A stretch of DNA of 64,000 nucleotides from positions 83,849 through 147,848 of the forward strand of contig NBAZ01000032.1 of NCBI GenBank assembly GCA_002794735.1, in the 5' to 3' direction. Below, one piece after another: positions 1-10,739 of the stretch. Below the pieces are notes generated by a model that worked only from the letters and a program-made list of their open reading frames with translations, made no database searches and was not told the origin of the DNA. Positions within the stretch are counted from its first letter, which is position 1. Each line of letters begins with the position of its first letter. Origin of the DNA: Pyrrhoderma lamaoense. Its lineage: Eukaryota > Basidiomycota > Agaricomycetes > Hymenochaetales > Hymenochaetaceae. The position numbers were made by a program, and so were the translations under genes.

Positions 1-581
1 TTTTCATATTTTAAATGGGTATACAGGCCCTAGTTAGAGTTTTTTGGAATGTTTTCAACATCTATTTTTCACTGCTCACATAACGAAGGTGTCGGTAAAA
101 CTATCCCTCTCCGACCGAGTGGCATTATATATCGGCTTTAACATCTGGTCTTTTGCTCTTGAACTAATTGGAAATTAAGTCATGATATGTACTTGTACCA
201 TGATTACTGCTCCCTCTGGCCATCAGATCATCAGAGTTATATACGTATTATATTACATAGTTCGAGCTTGCTACAGAGACAGACAAACTATTAAGTAGAG
301 TGGATCTGTATGATACAAGAAGACCAATGAACATAAATTATCAAGTTATCACGCAAATTCGATCTACTACAGCCGGTGAGATCTTCATGATAACTTGTTC
401 AAACCCTGTTCTCTTTTTTAAAATGAAATCGTATACAAATTAGGCTCCTTAAGTGACTCAGCATATTAGTTTTCATGATGGGGGAAGAAAGAAAGTGACG
501 CTTTTGTCTAGTATATTGAAGCGACGGACGTTAAAATATATTGATAGTTACATAAGTAACTTAGTAAGTGAAAAAAAGAAA
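1..581. other. AT-rich upstream region of FunK1 copy 1
   Basis: No gene is visible here. The stretch is AT-rich and has no long open frame. A 12-base word, ATGTACTTGTAC, lies at 187-198 and recurs at 4684-4695 on the far side of FunK1 copy 1. The right end runs into the CGCG promoter module of copy 1. Confidence 0.6.
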
Positions 582-628
582 GTAACGCGTGACAAGTCGC
601 GGTGTCTGTAACGGTGATCAGACGCGTT
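582..628 (+). promoter_or_regulatory. CGCG promoter module of FunK1 copy 1 (two ACGCGT boxes)
   Basis: ACGCGT palindromes lie at 585-590 and 622-627, with a GTCGCGG word between them, 36-80 nt before the proposed start codon. The 47-nt block begins GTAACGCGTGAC, contains GTAACG in the middle and ends AGACGCGTT. The promoter of FunK1 copy 2 has the same order of words in 46 nt. In yeasts ACGCGT is the MluI cell-cycle box bound by Mbp1/Swi6-type factors; that role here is inference. Confidence 0.55.
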
Positions 629-662
629 CCGCTAACCTTTGACAAAGTAACTACCTTCCACC

Positions 663-3600
663 ATGACTAACGATGGTCCTGTACCTCAAAACATGCCATC
701 TAGCTCTAAAACTTCTAAATTCTCATTCACAAACTTTATCACAGCTTACGTTGGGTATGCTTACCCCCTTTTTCTAGATAAATAGATAAAAAAGACTAAA
801 ATTTGAACCCAGTAATCCTCTGAAGGCTGTAAATCCTTATGCATCTTCCAGTACACAGGGGACACAAAGGAAAGAGGAAAGCTATAGATATCGAAATGTA
901 TGACTCAAGCATGCCCCCACCCCCTGTACCTGAAAGAGTCACGTCTTCATCTTGCCTTCGTGAGAAAACACCAGAGCGGAAACTTCAGCTCCCAATCACG
1001 GATACACCAATGAGAGGGAGACTTAGCGAATGGAGTGAGTCTCGATGTCGTTACACGAAGGCCCATCGTCGAGCCATTATCGAATATCTTGGAGGAGAAG
1101 TCAGGTGTGGAAGAATGTCGTACTTTTTCGATTACGTTCTACCTCCTCTTCGAACAGAGTTTAAAGTCGATGAAATTCTTGAATATTGCATTAAATCTGG
1201 GATACTCAAAAAAACTGTCGACACGAAACAATACTACTGGGAGGGATTTTCCCAAAGTCCCAAGGACTCTAGCTCTCATGAAACGATAGTCTATAATGAT
1301 CCTTTCGTCAATATCTTCAATGCTATTACAAAAGCGGCACGGGAAACAAGTGGTACACATATATTCCCAACGACTTTTCTTCATGCCGATGGGAACAACG
1401 CTATCTGGTCAGAGAGGGATAGCGATATTAAGCCAGATGCTCAACTCTATCTTGAGGATCCTGATAGCACATATCCGGAGTCTTTGGAAGGAAGGCACTG
1501 GTATAATGCTGCTATGTCTTTCCACTTCAAAAAAGCAAAGAATGGAGCACATGATGTAATTACATATTTTTATTGATGATTGTCGATTCTAATACCATTT
1601 CATTTTACAGAATGCCCAGCAGGTACTTCACAGTCTCCAGCACTGCATGTCCATCGACCCGTGCAGGAGGTTCACCCTTGGTGCAAGCATCGAAAATACT
1701 AGTATGAGAATATGGACTTACAGTCGAAGCGTAATAATAGCAAGTGATTCTTTTGACTTCAATAGCGTATGCACCAATACTCTAGCCACCTTCATCCACT
1801 GATAAAGCTTTTTGTAGGAACCGTTGACAATGATCAAAGTGGTTCTTTCGCTAGTATTTGCTGACAAAGTTGATCTTGGTTGGGATGAAACTTTTACTGC
1901 AAGATATGATGGGTGTGAACGAGAGTACACAATCGAGACTGCTGGGAGTCATTTCAGGACGACATCTTCAAACATAATATCAGACATCAAGGCGGATGGC
2001 ATCTACACTGCGGGGACCCGAATCTATAAAGCTTTTGACGTTAATGATGTAGCAGAGAAAGATCCTGTAATCATCAAAGATTATTGGCCCGGGGAAAAAT
2101 ATGAAACAGAAGATGTAACACGGCGGAAGATTCTCGACGATATAATGGACGATGAGGAGCGCACTTGTGTTGAAGGCTTAACATTAACCCCTATTATGTC
2201 TGGAAGAGTAAAAGTTAGGGGACGAGACGATCATACGAGAATTGTAATTCTTCGTGGCGTGGGCCCGAAATCTATTATACAGATACCCTTACCGGGCGAA
2301 GAATTTGGAAATAAGTTCAACTCTACGAAGACTTCTGAGGGCTATAAGAAAGAAACGGATGGTGAATGCCGAGAGAAAACACTTAGATTGAAAGCCAACA
2401 GAAATATTGCTCCTGTTCACCGTTGGCATTACAGAATAGTGTTCAAGGAGGTTGCTATCCCTTACCACAAACTACGAAATCTAAAGGATATGGCGTTCGT
2501 ACTCATTTGTACGGTTAAAGGCAAGTCCAGAAACTCTATTCCTTGTCCCTTTCTGTCTGATGGCGATTTAGCTCTTTCATTCATTCACAAAGCCGGGTGG
2601 ATCCATCGTGATCTTAGTCCAGGGAATCTGTATCTACATGTCGATCCTGTTACGGGGATACGTCGAGGTCTGATCGGAGATTTAGAGTTCGCGAAGAGGG
2701 TGGGTACCGATGGAAAATGTGATGTCCGGACTGTATGACTTTACTTATCGAATAAGGAATGTTATGACTCAAATTCACCTAACAGGGCACTCCTGACTTC
2801 ACGGCTATTGAAGTTGCTACGCGCTCCTATCGCTTCAGACCGAAGTTGATTGACTTTACAAAAATCGGTAAGATTACAGATTCTGTTAGGGCGTATCCGG
2901 AAAAGGGTGTTTGGGCAAATTATATGCATGATCTGGAGTCTATCTGGTGGATTGCCGTTTGGACTTTGTTTGCCTTCCAAAAAGCCTCCGATGCTGAGTC
3001 AAAGTCGGAAAGCTATAAAGATATGATCGAAGACCAGAAAGCTCTCTTCGCCCAGCTATTTCCCGGAACGATGAATAGTCAGTATCGCGCTTCGTTTTTT
3101 TCGGAGGATACCGAGTTTGGGGACGTTATCAAACGCATCCCTGACGGTCTTTCAGCGTTGAGTACGGTGGTACAAGTTATTAGGGATATGTTATTGGCCT
3201 ATTATCTAGCAGAGGGTCTTAAGGGAATAAATCCTATCAAATTGACAGATGAAGGAATACTTCACACTAGAATACTGGAAGCTTTTGACTATATATCAAA
3301 AGACGATATTCATATCACTCCTATTCACGACGGCTCCACAGTATCATCCAAGCTACCATCAACCTTCAAGCGTATTACTTTCCCTACAAGATCTGACGAT
3401 CGCTCTGTAAAGAAAGCAAGGTATGTGTGTTCCAATTTGCTAACTGATGTGTCTGATTTTCCCCATAAAGGATGTCCAGGTCAGGCGAAGACAAATATTC
3501 GAAAACATCTACATGCACACAAGATGGTCCAAAGAGTAGAGAGCATGGTCCGTGTCCAGGTATTGACATTGATATAACAATACCTGTGGCGCAAAACAAG

Positions 3601-4073
3601 GAAGCAAGTGCGATCATACAGCAGTCTCAGTCAAAGGACAAACAAGATGGTATAGACGATAGAACATCTATACCAAGTCGAAATCCAGATGATAATGCAG
3701 GACCTATATTGGGAGACGATGCGCAAATTGAGGAAGAGGCGGCTGTAGTGAAGTCTCGATCAAGAGACAAACGCAATAAATCGAAGGCAGAATCCTCTTC
3801 TTCGGGACCGGTCACTAGAAGTAGAGCAAAAGCTGCCGCCACGATAAACAATGAGCCAGCACAAGGTGAAAATCGGAGGATGACAAGATCCATGATAAAA
3901 AAGGCCGTAGGGGCAACAGTGAACAAGGATGATCCAGTACCAGAATCTTCTCAGGAGCACCCGAAGCTCGTGCAACTCGTTCAAAGAGTAAACCTGCGGC
4001 TAGAGCTCCCGCAGTTCGTGTGACTCGTTCAAAGAGTGTGCCTACAGGTAAAAAGTCTCAAAAACGAAAGTGA
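663..4073 (+). CDS. FunK1-family protein kinase, copy 1
   Basis: A fungus-specific (FunK1, Pkinase_fungal type) kinase of about 1,000 residues in about seven exons. The N-terminal domain holds PERKLQLP and FFDYVLPPL. The kinase N-lobe has the beta3 lysine in VIIKDYWP and a following Glu. The catalytic loop is WIHRDLSPGN, the DFG position reads GDLEFAKR, the P+1 loop is GTPDFTAIEV, and helix F is HDLESIWWIAVW. A long basic tail follows, with MTRSMIKKA, probably nuclear. The kinase and tail exons join with GT-AG introns, except the intron at 2521-2571, which is GC-AG. The frame changes by +1 at 858-861 (a run of G) and by -1 near 3950-3955, so a plain reading stops at 4023 and misses the paralogues' terminal TRSKS tail, which continues to 4073. 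An alternative start is the ATG at 839. Family call is firm; substrate is unknown. Confidence 0.85.
2521..2571 (+). other. GC-AG intron in FunK1 copy 1
   Basis: The exon ends GTTAAAG and the next bases are GCAAGT, the best-known non-canonical donor. The intron ends GATTTAG. Splicing joins the frame to give ...ALSFIHKAGW directly before the HRD loop, as in the other copies. Copies 3 and 4 have a GT donor at the same codon and phase. Confidence 0.7.
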
Positions 4074-4744
4074 CGATATATTTTACGATCTATATGTTTG
4101 AGTATGCCCGAGATAGTGTTGTTTCTTTATGTTTTCCTTGCTATTGTGTTTTTTGCATTGCTTTCAACCCTGTTTATCTCAACTGCATTCATTTTTTCTT
4201 CTGCTTTTCCGGCTCTATCTTCAATTTAGATTCTATTTTTACCCATTTACAAGACCTTACATACTACTCTCAGTCTAGATTGTTGGGCTTATGTATTTAT
4301 ATCGATTTGTGTACCTAGCTCATCTCAAAGATGTAGATTTTTTGAATATTACTAAATAAAATATTGCAGTATTTTTCTAATCTGGTCCATCTCGTTGTAT
4401 GCTTAATTAATCACTTACGAAGGTATTCGCCTTGAGAGTTACTCATAGATATGCTGTCCAAAATTTTAATAACGGACTAGATACTTCAGAGCTACACGTT
4501 TATGCTACGAGAGATCTCGAGTGATGATTACGCAAATCCAGTAACACGTTGAAGGATTTTGTAGAGTATAACTTGGAAGTAGCAGTATATTGATACGTGC
4601 TTCATTTTGTATTGAGATTCATTCTTCTCCGTTATAGTCTATGGCTAAATTGTATGATTAATGACACAGTTCTCACTTTATACATGTACTTGTACATTTT
4701 AGTAACCAGATAGTATGTCACAAGGAGGATTATACATCGTAAAT
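4074..4744. other. Convergent intergenic region
   Basis: Lies between the 3' ends of FunK1 copy 1 and the peptide-transporter gene. It is T-rich with short open frames only. A TACATGTACTTGTACA element at about 4682-4697 resembles the TGTACA-rich 3' sequence of FunK1 copies 2 and 3. No gene is supported. Confidence 0.6.
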
Positions 4745-6792
4745 TTACTTTTCGATAATACTTGTGCTTGTAGTGTTATCACGCATCAGCAGTTTACCAC
4801 CTTTTAGATCGTTGAGTTCTTCTTCCTCTTTGTCAATATGTCGAAAGCATAACCAGAATCCGATACCTGAGACAAATGCAAGCACAGATATAGATCCGTA
4901 ATTCCATATCAATAGTGGATCACTTGATAATGCTTAAGACCGCAATCTCAGCAACTAACCAATTATTCAACGAGTACCCAAAGATCACTTACCGACAAAT
5001 GCCTCTCCCAATGCATACGCGATAGCAGAAGTTAGTAAGAAGAGGGCCATGACAAGACTACGCATATTTTTTGGAGCTTTTGTGAAGGCATATTCCTGTC
5101 CAGCGATACTCGCGAAAATCTCGGAGAATGCAATAAGAATATAACTTCCTGCTTGAGCCCAAACTGAAATAGGACTTGTCCTTCTTTGCACGTTGCGGCG
5201 GCTGTTCCACATGGGTTTGTCTGGTAGATGTAGTACTGCACTACTGCAGCCCATGCCATCGCTCCAGCACCTAGAAAAAACCAATCGTAATTTTCTTTAT
5301 AGGAGTGAAACGTATACCTGAGCGTCGTAGTGAGGGGTAAAGGATGATATCAAAAAGAGGGATAAAAATTATGAGTACAATTGGCTCGAGATTTTGTAAA
5401 ACATCGTTTGGAAGGCCATGAGTATTCATTGTTGCCGCCTGGGAAGTAAGGTTATTACTAAGTTGGTTGTATGTTAGCCCTATAGTCATTGTCAGCACAC
5501 TTTAGCCTGAAGGGGCATGGCATTAAAACTTGAGCTATACCCACAAAATATAGGAAACCAAACAAAGACAGCGCAGGCCTTGAATCCTCTACGGATCTCA
5601 TCTACCCATGCATCGTCCCAGTTCATCCAAGTAGGTCGCTCCCCTCCCACTTGGCTCACGTTACTAGGCTTCGCTTTTTCCCAGAAGTCCGGGGCCATTA
5701 AGTTTTTACATGTTTTAATAGGGTTCCAGGACCAACAGCCATTCAATGCAGTTCGCAGTAGACGCATACAGCTACCTAGCATCGATCCAGCGGGTGGCAC
5801 ACGCACATAGAAATTTCGTCCGACATGAAGGAGGAAAGGAACAGTCAGGAAGACTATTGTTGGAAGAGTATATGCTAACCAAAAACCAACAAACTAATAT
5901 AGTTCAGGTAGTGAACACGTTATTAATCAAAGAGACTGAGTATACCTTCTCGGCGTAAGGCATAGTGATCTTTCCTATAAGTGAACCAACTGCTACATAT
6001 AGGTAGTAACACTAGAGGAGAAAGATAAGAAAGAAGAAAGTCTACCACTTTATAGACTCTTACCATGTATATGCGTTGCACAGTTAACCCAGGATCAACT
6101 ATGACCCTTTCCCCATTTGCTTCTGTACGGATGAAAGTCCTACTATCCTTTTGTTCAGCAATGAGAGTCAAAACATTAGACTTGAAACCCCTGCTCCAAT
6201 TCCCATTATTATTATCGCAATTATGAAGCATGTAAGTGAACCCTGCAGGTTTACTATAACTTGGGGGATCGCGGAGAATATCAAAATGATATGTCCCAAA
6301 GGATTATATATACCGAATAAACGATGGTTTTAAACCGGCCAAGGTAGGCATCCGCAATGTATCCCCCTACAAGAGGGGTCAATTGTGACCAAAAATTGTT
6401 AAATGTTGTTAGACCAGTCGACGCTATCTGTCCCATGCCCAGTGCCCCGCCTAGTAAGATTTATGAGAACCTTAGAAGATATATGTTAATTGAGAAATCG
6501 AACATACTTTGCCCATGTAATCCTCCTGCTCCTGTCTTTGAACCGGCTGGAAGTGGCTGCTGTACAAAGTTTGTAAAGACAACTGCACAACCGCGATAAG
6601 AAAACCGTTCAGCAAGTTCGACGTAAGCTACCAGATACATTCTCCACGGAAGAACATCAGGAACGCGGCGCAACGTCTGGAATTCTTCCTCTGTAGGATA
6701 TTCCAGACAAACTGCAGTGATAAATCGTGCTGTGTAACTATGTCATTATTGGCAGGTTCCTTCGTAGTCGAGGTTAGTTCTGTTTTCGTCAT
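4745..6792 (-). CDS. POT/PTR2-family proton-coupled peptide transporter, frame-disrupted
   Basis: A plasma-membrane oligopeptide/H+ symporter of the POT (PTR2) family, about 590 residues if repaired. From the start at 6792, family landmarks appear in order: ELAERFSYRG, SGALGMGQIASTGL, YIADAYLGRFKT, GFKSNVLTLIAEQ, GFWLAYTLPTIVF, DDAWVDEIRRGFKAC, FTPIKKITIGFF, and LSSDPLLIWNYG near the end. Several short introns splice cleanly, including a 50-nt first intron. Frame is lost by one base at about 6295-6302, 6184-6191, 5271-5281 and 5172-5182, each inside conserved sequence and not explained by an in-phase intron. It is therefore a decaying gene or carries consensus errors. The signature EFCERFSYYG position reads SYRG, also atypical. 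Confidence 0.85.
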
Positions 6793-7189
6793 TATGCAGA
6801 ATGAGTCGACCGCAACAAAAAAGGAGGAGTGACCAGGGCCTCAGATGTAGTAGAAGCTGCATGAGGAGGGGCCTTTACATGCAATCGTTATCAAATGGTT
6901 GATAATTTTTTGCCCAAGACAAGGGACTGGGTTGCTTCCGCCGGAACCCTATCAGTCACTCTAATTTTTTTACAGAGAGCACCCGTGATCCGATCGCCCG
7001 ATTGTATGCACTGCACCAATTAGGACTTGAGCATTCATTTTGACATCAAATTTTTATTACAACATGCGATAGTTAATTTATTGTGTACAGCCATACAATA
7101 ATTTTCTTTCTAGTCTCCTTTTAACCCGTCGTGTCAACCCCTTTTTACTCTTTTTACTGTTTTAATTATCTACTGTTTTAATGTCAAGG
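6793..7189. other. Intergenic: promoter of the POT gene and 3' end of AMP deaminase
   Basis: Both neighbours are on the minus strand, so this holds the transporter's upstream region and the deaminase 3' end. I see no further gene or clear element. Confidence 0.5.
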
Positions 7190-10100
7190 TTATTTGGTAG
7201 AGCTCATAGCCTTTGCTGCAATGTTGTCATTTGTTGGTTGTACTAGTGCAACTCCGGTTGAAGTCGGTTCAATATGCTGACTTGTTCTGATAATCTTCAG
7301 TTCCTCTAAGAGTGTAGAGTGACGGAACGCGAGACGACTATCTGGTACATTTGTCTATTGAATATTTGCGGGTTTAGCAAAAGCTTGACAAGATAATAGA
7401 AGTAATCGGAAGGAACCTTATTTATATCGTTTCCCGCAGCACCAGGGAGGTACCAGTTATGTCCCAACCAATGACGCTTTATCTCCATCTCGAATCCACT
7501 CTGGAGAACAGAGTTACGTGCTAACTCCGCAAGAGAGCTCTGAGGAACTTATAAATCTAAGAAGCAAATCAGTCGCAGTAGCAGATAGTATAGAGGTCCC
7601 TTCAAACTGACATGTGCAGCGACACTATATTCTTCAAGTAGTGGTTCCTGTATTTAGATGAGTAAGACTCATTTAAGTTCAACAAATTCGTCAATGGGGT
7701 ACACATACCTTTGTGAAGTGGAACTGAAGTGGATCATCTGTACTCAAGCTGACATTCAAACCGACCTTGAAGAAGTCGGGGAATGGGTTCCGTTCATACG
7801 TCAAGAAAAGAGAGTTATTGCTCAAGGGACTCATCGCGATACCGATTTGTTTCAGATAAAATAGATATTGTAGCGCAGGAACCTTTCTTAACAAGATTCC
7901 GTGGGAAATTGAGTGGGAGGTCAGGAAAGCAGATGTCAAGTGATCTGGATCCCCTGCCTCTCCACAATGCGGCCGGAGGACGAATGTATCTAATTGGCAT
8001 TGTATATAATAAGTATAAAGAAAATGGGTTTCTTCACAGATATAACTTACTGAATCCCCTAGAACGTCTCCACGAGTTCAGACTTGTCATATTTGCATAT
8101 AGATAGTATACCCTTCATGTGATATACATGTGAACTATGACTATGCACCCATTTTTGTATTGACTTACCAGTACGAGTATGGGGGAGTTTGATCGGAGTC
8201 CCAGACACGAGGGAAAGGGAATTTGCGATGGATACGGCGTTCTGGCTTCGATTCATCATCAACTGTATCAAAGCCAACGACACGTTGTAGGAAAACATGA
8301 AGTTCAGGGTGCGAGCGAGGGTTTTTTGTGACTTCGAAAAGTGGTTGGAAGACATCTAATTTTAAGAGAAGATTACTTTAGATATGAGGGAAAAGTTCGG
8401 AAACTCTAGATACGTACTGCGTATGATGTCTTCAAAGTTCTTTACAGACCCGTTTTGTTTGAAAAGATCGTACAAACGCGGAATCTGAACAAGCCAACGC
8501 ACATTGTGCGAATATACTTTGTTGTTTACTATCCATCTTGCAAGTTTATCCCATTCATTCACGTTACGCCCATAGATACTTATCCGCCATTCACAATTCT
8601 AGATTATTCCTGTAAGATAACTAGCTCTTAATATAGTCCCTTATCTAGACTCACTTGATACTTGCTTTGTTCTAGATCAGTCATAACCTCTAAGGTATGT
8701 TTAAGTAACAAATCCAAATTAAGATTAGCTTGACGCTGACCTTTAGTCAATTCTGCGAGGTATTTCCCTTGTATATGATTATCCGTCTTCAAAAATATTT
8801 CACGAAGGCGAGATTCTCCAATTGGATTATACTTTAGATTGAATTTGTCAAACCGATGGAAAGAATCCGAATGAGCATGCATATCCAAGGTATCGATTGA
8901 GAGCTCATAAGCCGTGAGGTTAAGGGACTCAAACACCTGAGCAAGAGTTAAAGTCTTTCCGTCACGAATTATGACTCGTCCTACATGGGCAATTAGTTAA
9001 AAATTGTTTGTTAACGAAAGAAGTATGCATACTAACATTCGGTGATCTTTTCATTTTTGATTTTATGAAGCGAAGAAGATGCTTCTGGTTCATACTGCTC
9101 GAATGATGCACATGTGTGTCAACTTTGCGGACGTTGTAGAAATCACTGAGAAAGAGAAAAAGTTAACTTGTCTCCTCCTCAAAGAGTGTTCGACATACCG
9201 GTGAGGAACTTTCTACGATCGAGGACCAGAGAATTAGAGATACAGTGAGATAAAATAAAAAGCATAAAACCAACTTTCATATCTGCTGTTTCTTGATATT
9301 CATTCATCAGACTATAGAGTGACCATTTGCTTGCTAGGTACTTTAAGCGGCGGAAGGCAAAGCTTTTTGTGGGTCCATCCGAAACGACATTCAACACGAA
9401 ATCTAGATCTACATAGTATTCCCGAATAGTAGGAACCTCGTATAGAGGCTTCTTGTTCTCGACTATTTGGATATATATCTTTTCAGAACAAAAGAGATGG
9501 CCAAGCTGATCCAAACTGACCTGAGATATCCGCATACACCTGATAGACACCCTTATCGTCAAGCTGGAAACCACGGTGATCTTCACTCGGAATTTCGCAT
9601 TTAGAGAAATCGAAATCCTCTTCAGAATGCTCGGTCAGATTTGTGCTCGACGCAGCCGGTTTCTTTCCTTTCCAATGCCAATGCGGTGGAGGAGGTTTCG
9701 GATAAATTTTCCAAGGCTTGAACTGCTTGGTATGCTTGTCACGAATAGGCAACTCTGCATCTGGACGTATACCAGCAACGCCTTGAATATCTTCATCAAG
9801 ATCGACAAAAGCAGCATCGTAGTCCCGAGGGTCGTCACCTAGCCTCTGGCGTGAAAGTCGAATGTATTTGTCACGCAAGTCTAGACATTTTTGTAGAGAC
9901 TGGTAAAGATTTTGTAGCTCGCGTGTGAGATTTGCATCTAGTAGTGTCAATAGTGTAAGAAGAGGTAAGATTGAGGGCCTCTCTGAACCGAGAAGTTTAA
10001 TGTAAAACGGAAATTAAGCGTACTAACAGCCGGCAGCGTGAGCAGGATTTTCGACTTTGACTTCACTCTCTTCATCCGGGTCAAGGTGCATAGGGTATAT

Positions 10101-10459
10101 CTTATTCGCAAGTTTTTCTGGCGGACTTATAGGGACAACTTTGCTGCAGCTGTGTGCTCGCCACCATTCAACGGCGTAAATTGGAGTGAAGAAGGTTTCG
10201 GAGCTTCATCGTTATTAGAGAGTCGTCTTTGTGCCCACAATTTTTCTTCTATCTGGGAGAGGAGAATTGGTCTAAGCATTTTACCTTGGTCTTATGGGAG
10301 GTATTAACATACATGCTGAAGCGTTTTCTCTTCATTATAAGGAAAGAAGCTGTCTTTTGGTTGCCCCAAGGATTCATGGGTATCAGCGGAAGAGAACGGG
10401 GGTGTGAAGAACTCTGACTGATGGTTTGGCGAGGGTGCATCCTTTTCCGAAGAATCCAT
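7190..10459 (-). CDS. AMD1: AMP deaminase
   Basis: Cytosolic AMP deaminase (AMP to IMP plus ammonia) of the purine nucleotide cycle. From ATG at 10459 the protein has a poorly conserved leader, then YPMHLDPD, then the family core: [39 protein letters not shown]-like [82 protein letters not shown] and the signature [10 protein letters not shown]. Zn ligands (HVH, the His of HCGEAG, the DD pair) are present. About a dozen introns join in frame, including a small exon near 8050-8110 encoding [11 protein letters not shown]. The splice before the last exon ([14 protein letters not shown]) is uncertain. The usual HSACMN reads HSSSMN. Gene otherwise looks functional. Confidence 0.93.
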
Positions 10460-10739
10460 GTCGTTTTATGGCTAAGACGTCCACTAAGAGGAAAAGTAAT
10501 AATAGATAGAAGAATGTCGAAGATGGAGGTAGAGGGGATTGGTGTTGGTATATGCACTGTGACTCCGTTGATCGTGAGGCTTCGCCACAACCTTGGATTT
10601 GACTCGGTTTCATGTTTCAGCACAGAAAAAAAGTACAATTTTTTTAAAAGTTACATTACTATGGATACACACACAAAGATGACGAAGAGAAAAATGAACC
10701 TAAAGTACTATACAATCCTCTCATGCATAACAGTTACTT

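Noticed and set aside
187..4695. 12-base direct repeat ATGTACTTGTAC on both sides of FunK1 copy 1, as an insertion footprint
   Set aside because: The word is AT-rich and near-palindromic; the right-hand one resembles the FunK1 3' flank, so a target-site duplication 4.5 kb wide is not supported.
4985..5284. Overlapping minus-strand frames inside the POT gene
   Set aside because: They are the two halves of one transporter exon in different frames, separated by one-base slips, not separate genes.
6680..6792. Apparent frame break at the start of the POT gene
   Set aside because: A 50-nt GT-AG intron after ANNDI joins to EEFQTLRRVP in phase.
10097..10145. Apparent frame break in the AMP deaminase N-terminus
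   Set aside because: A 47-nt GT-AG intron (GTGGCG...CGCCAG) restores the frame exactly, giving [18 protein letters not shown].
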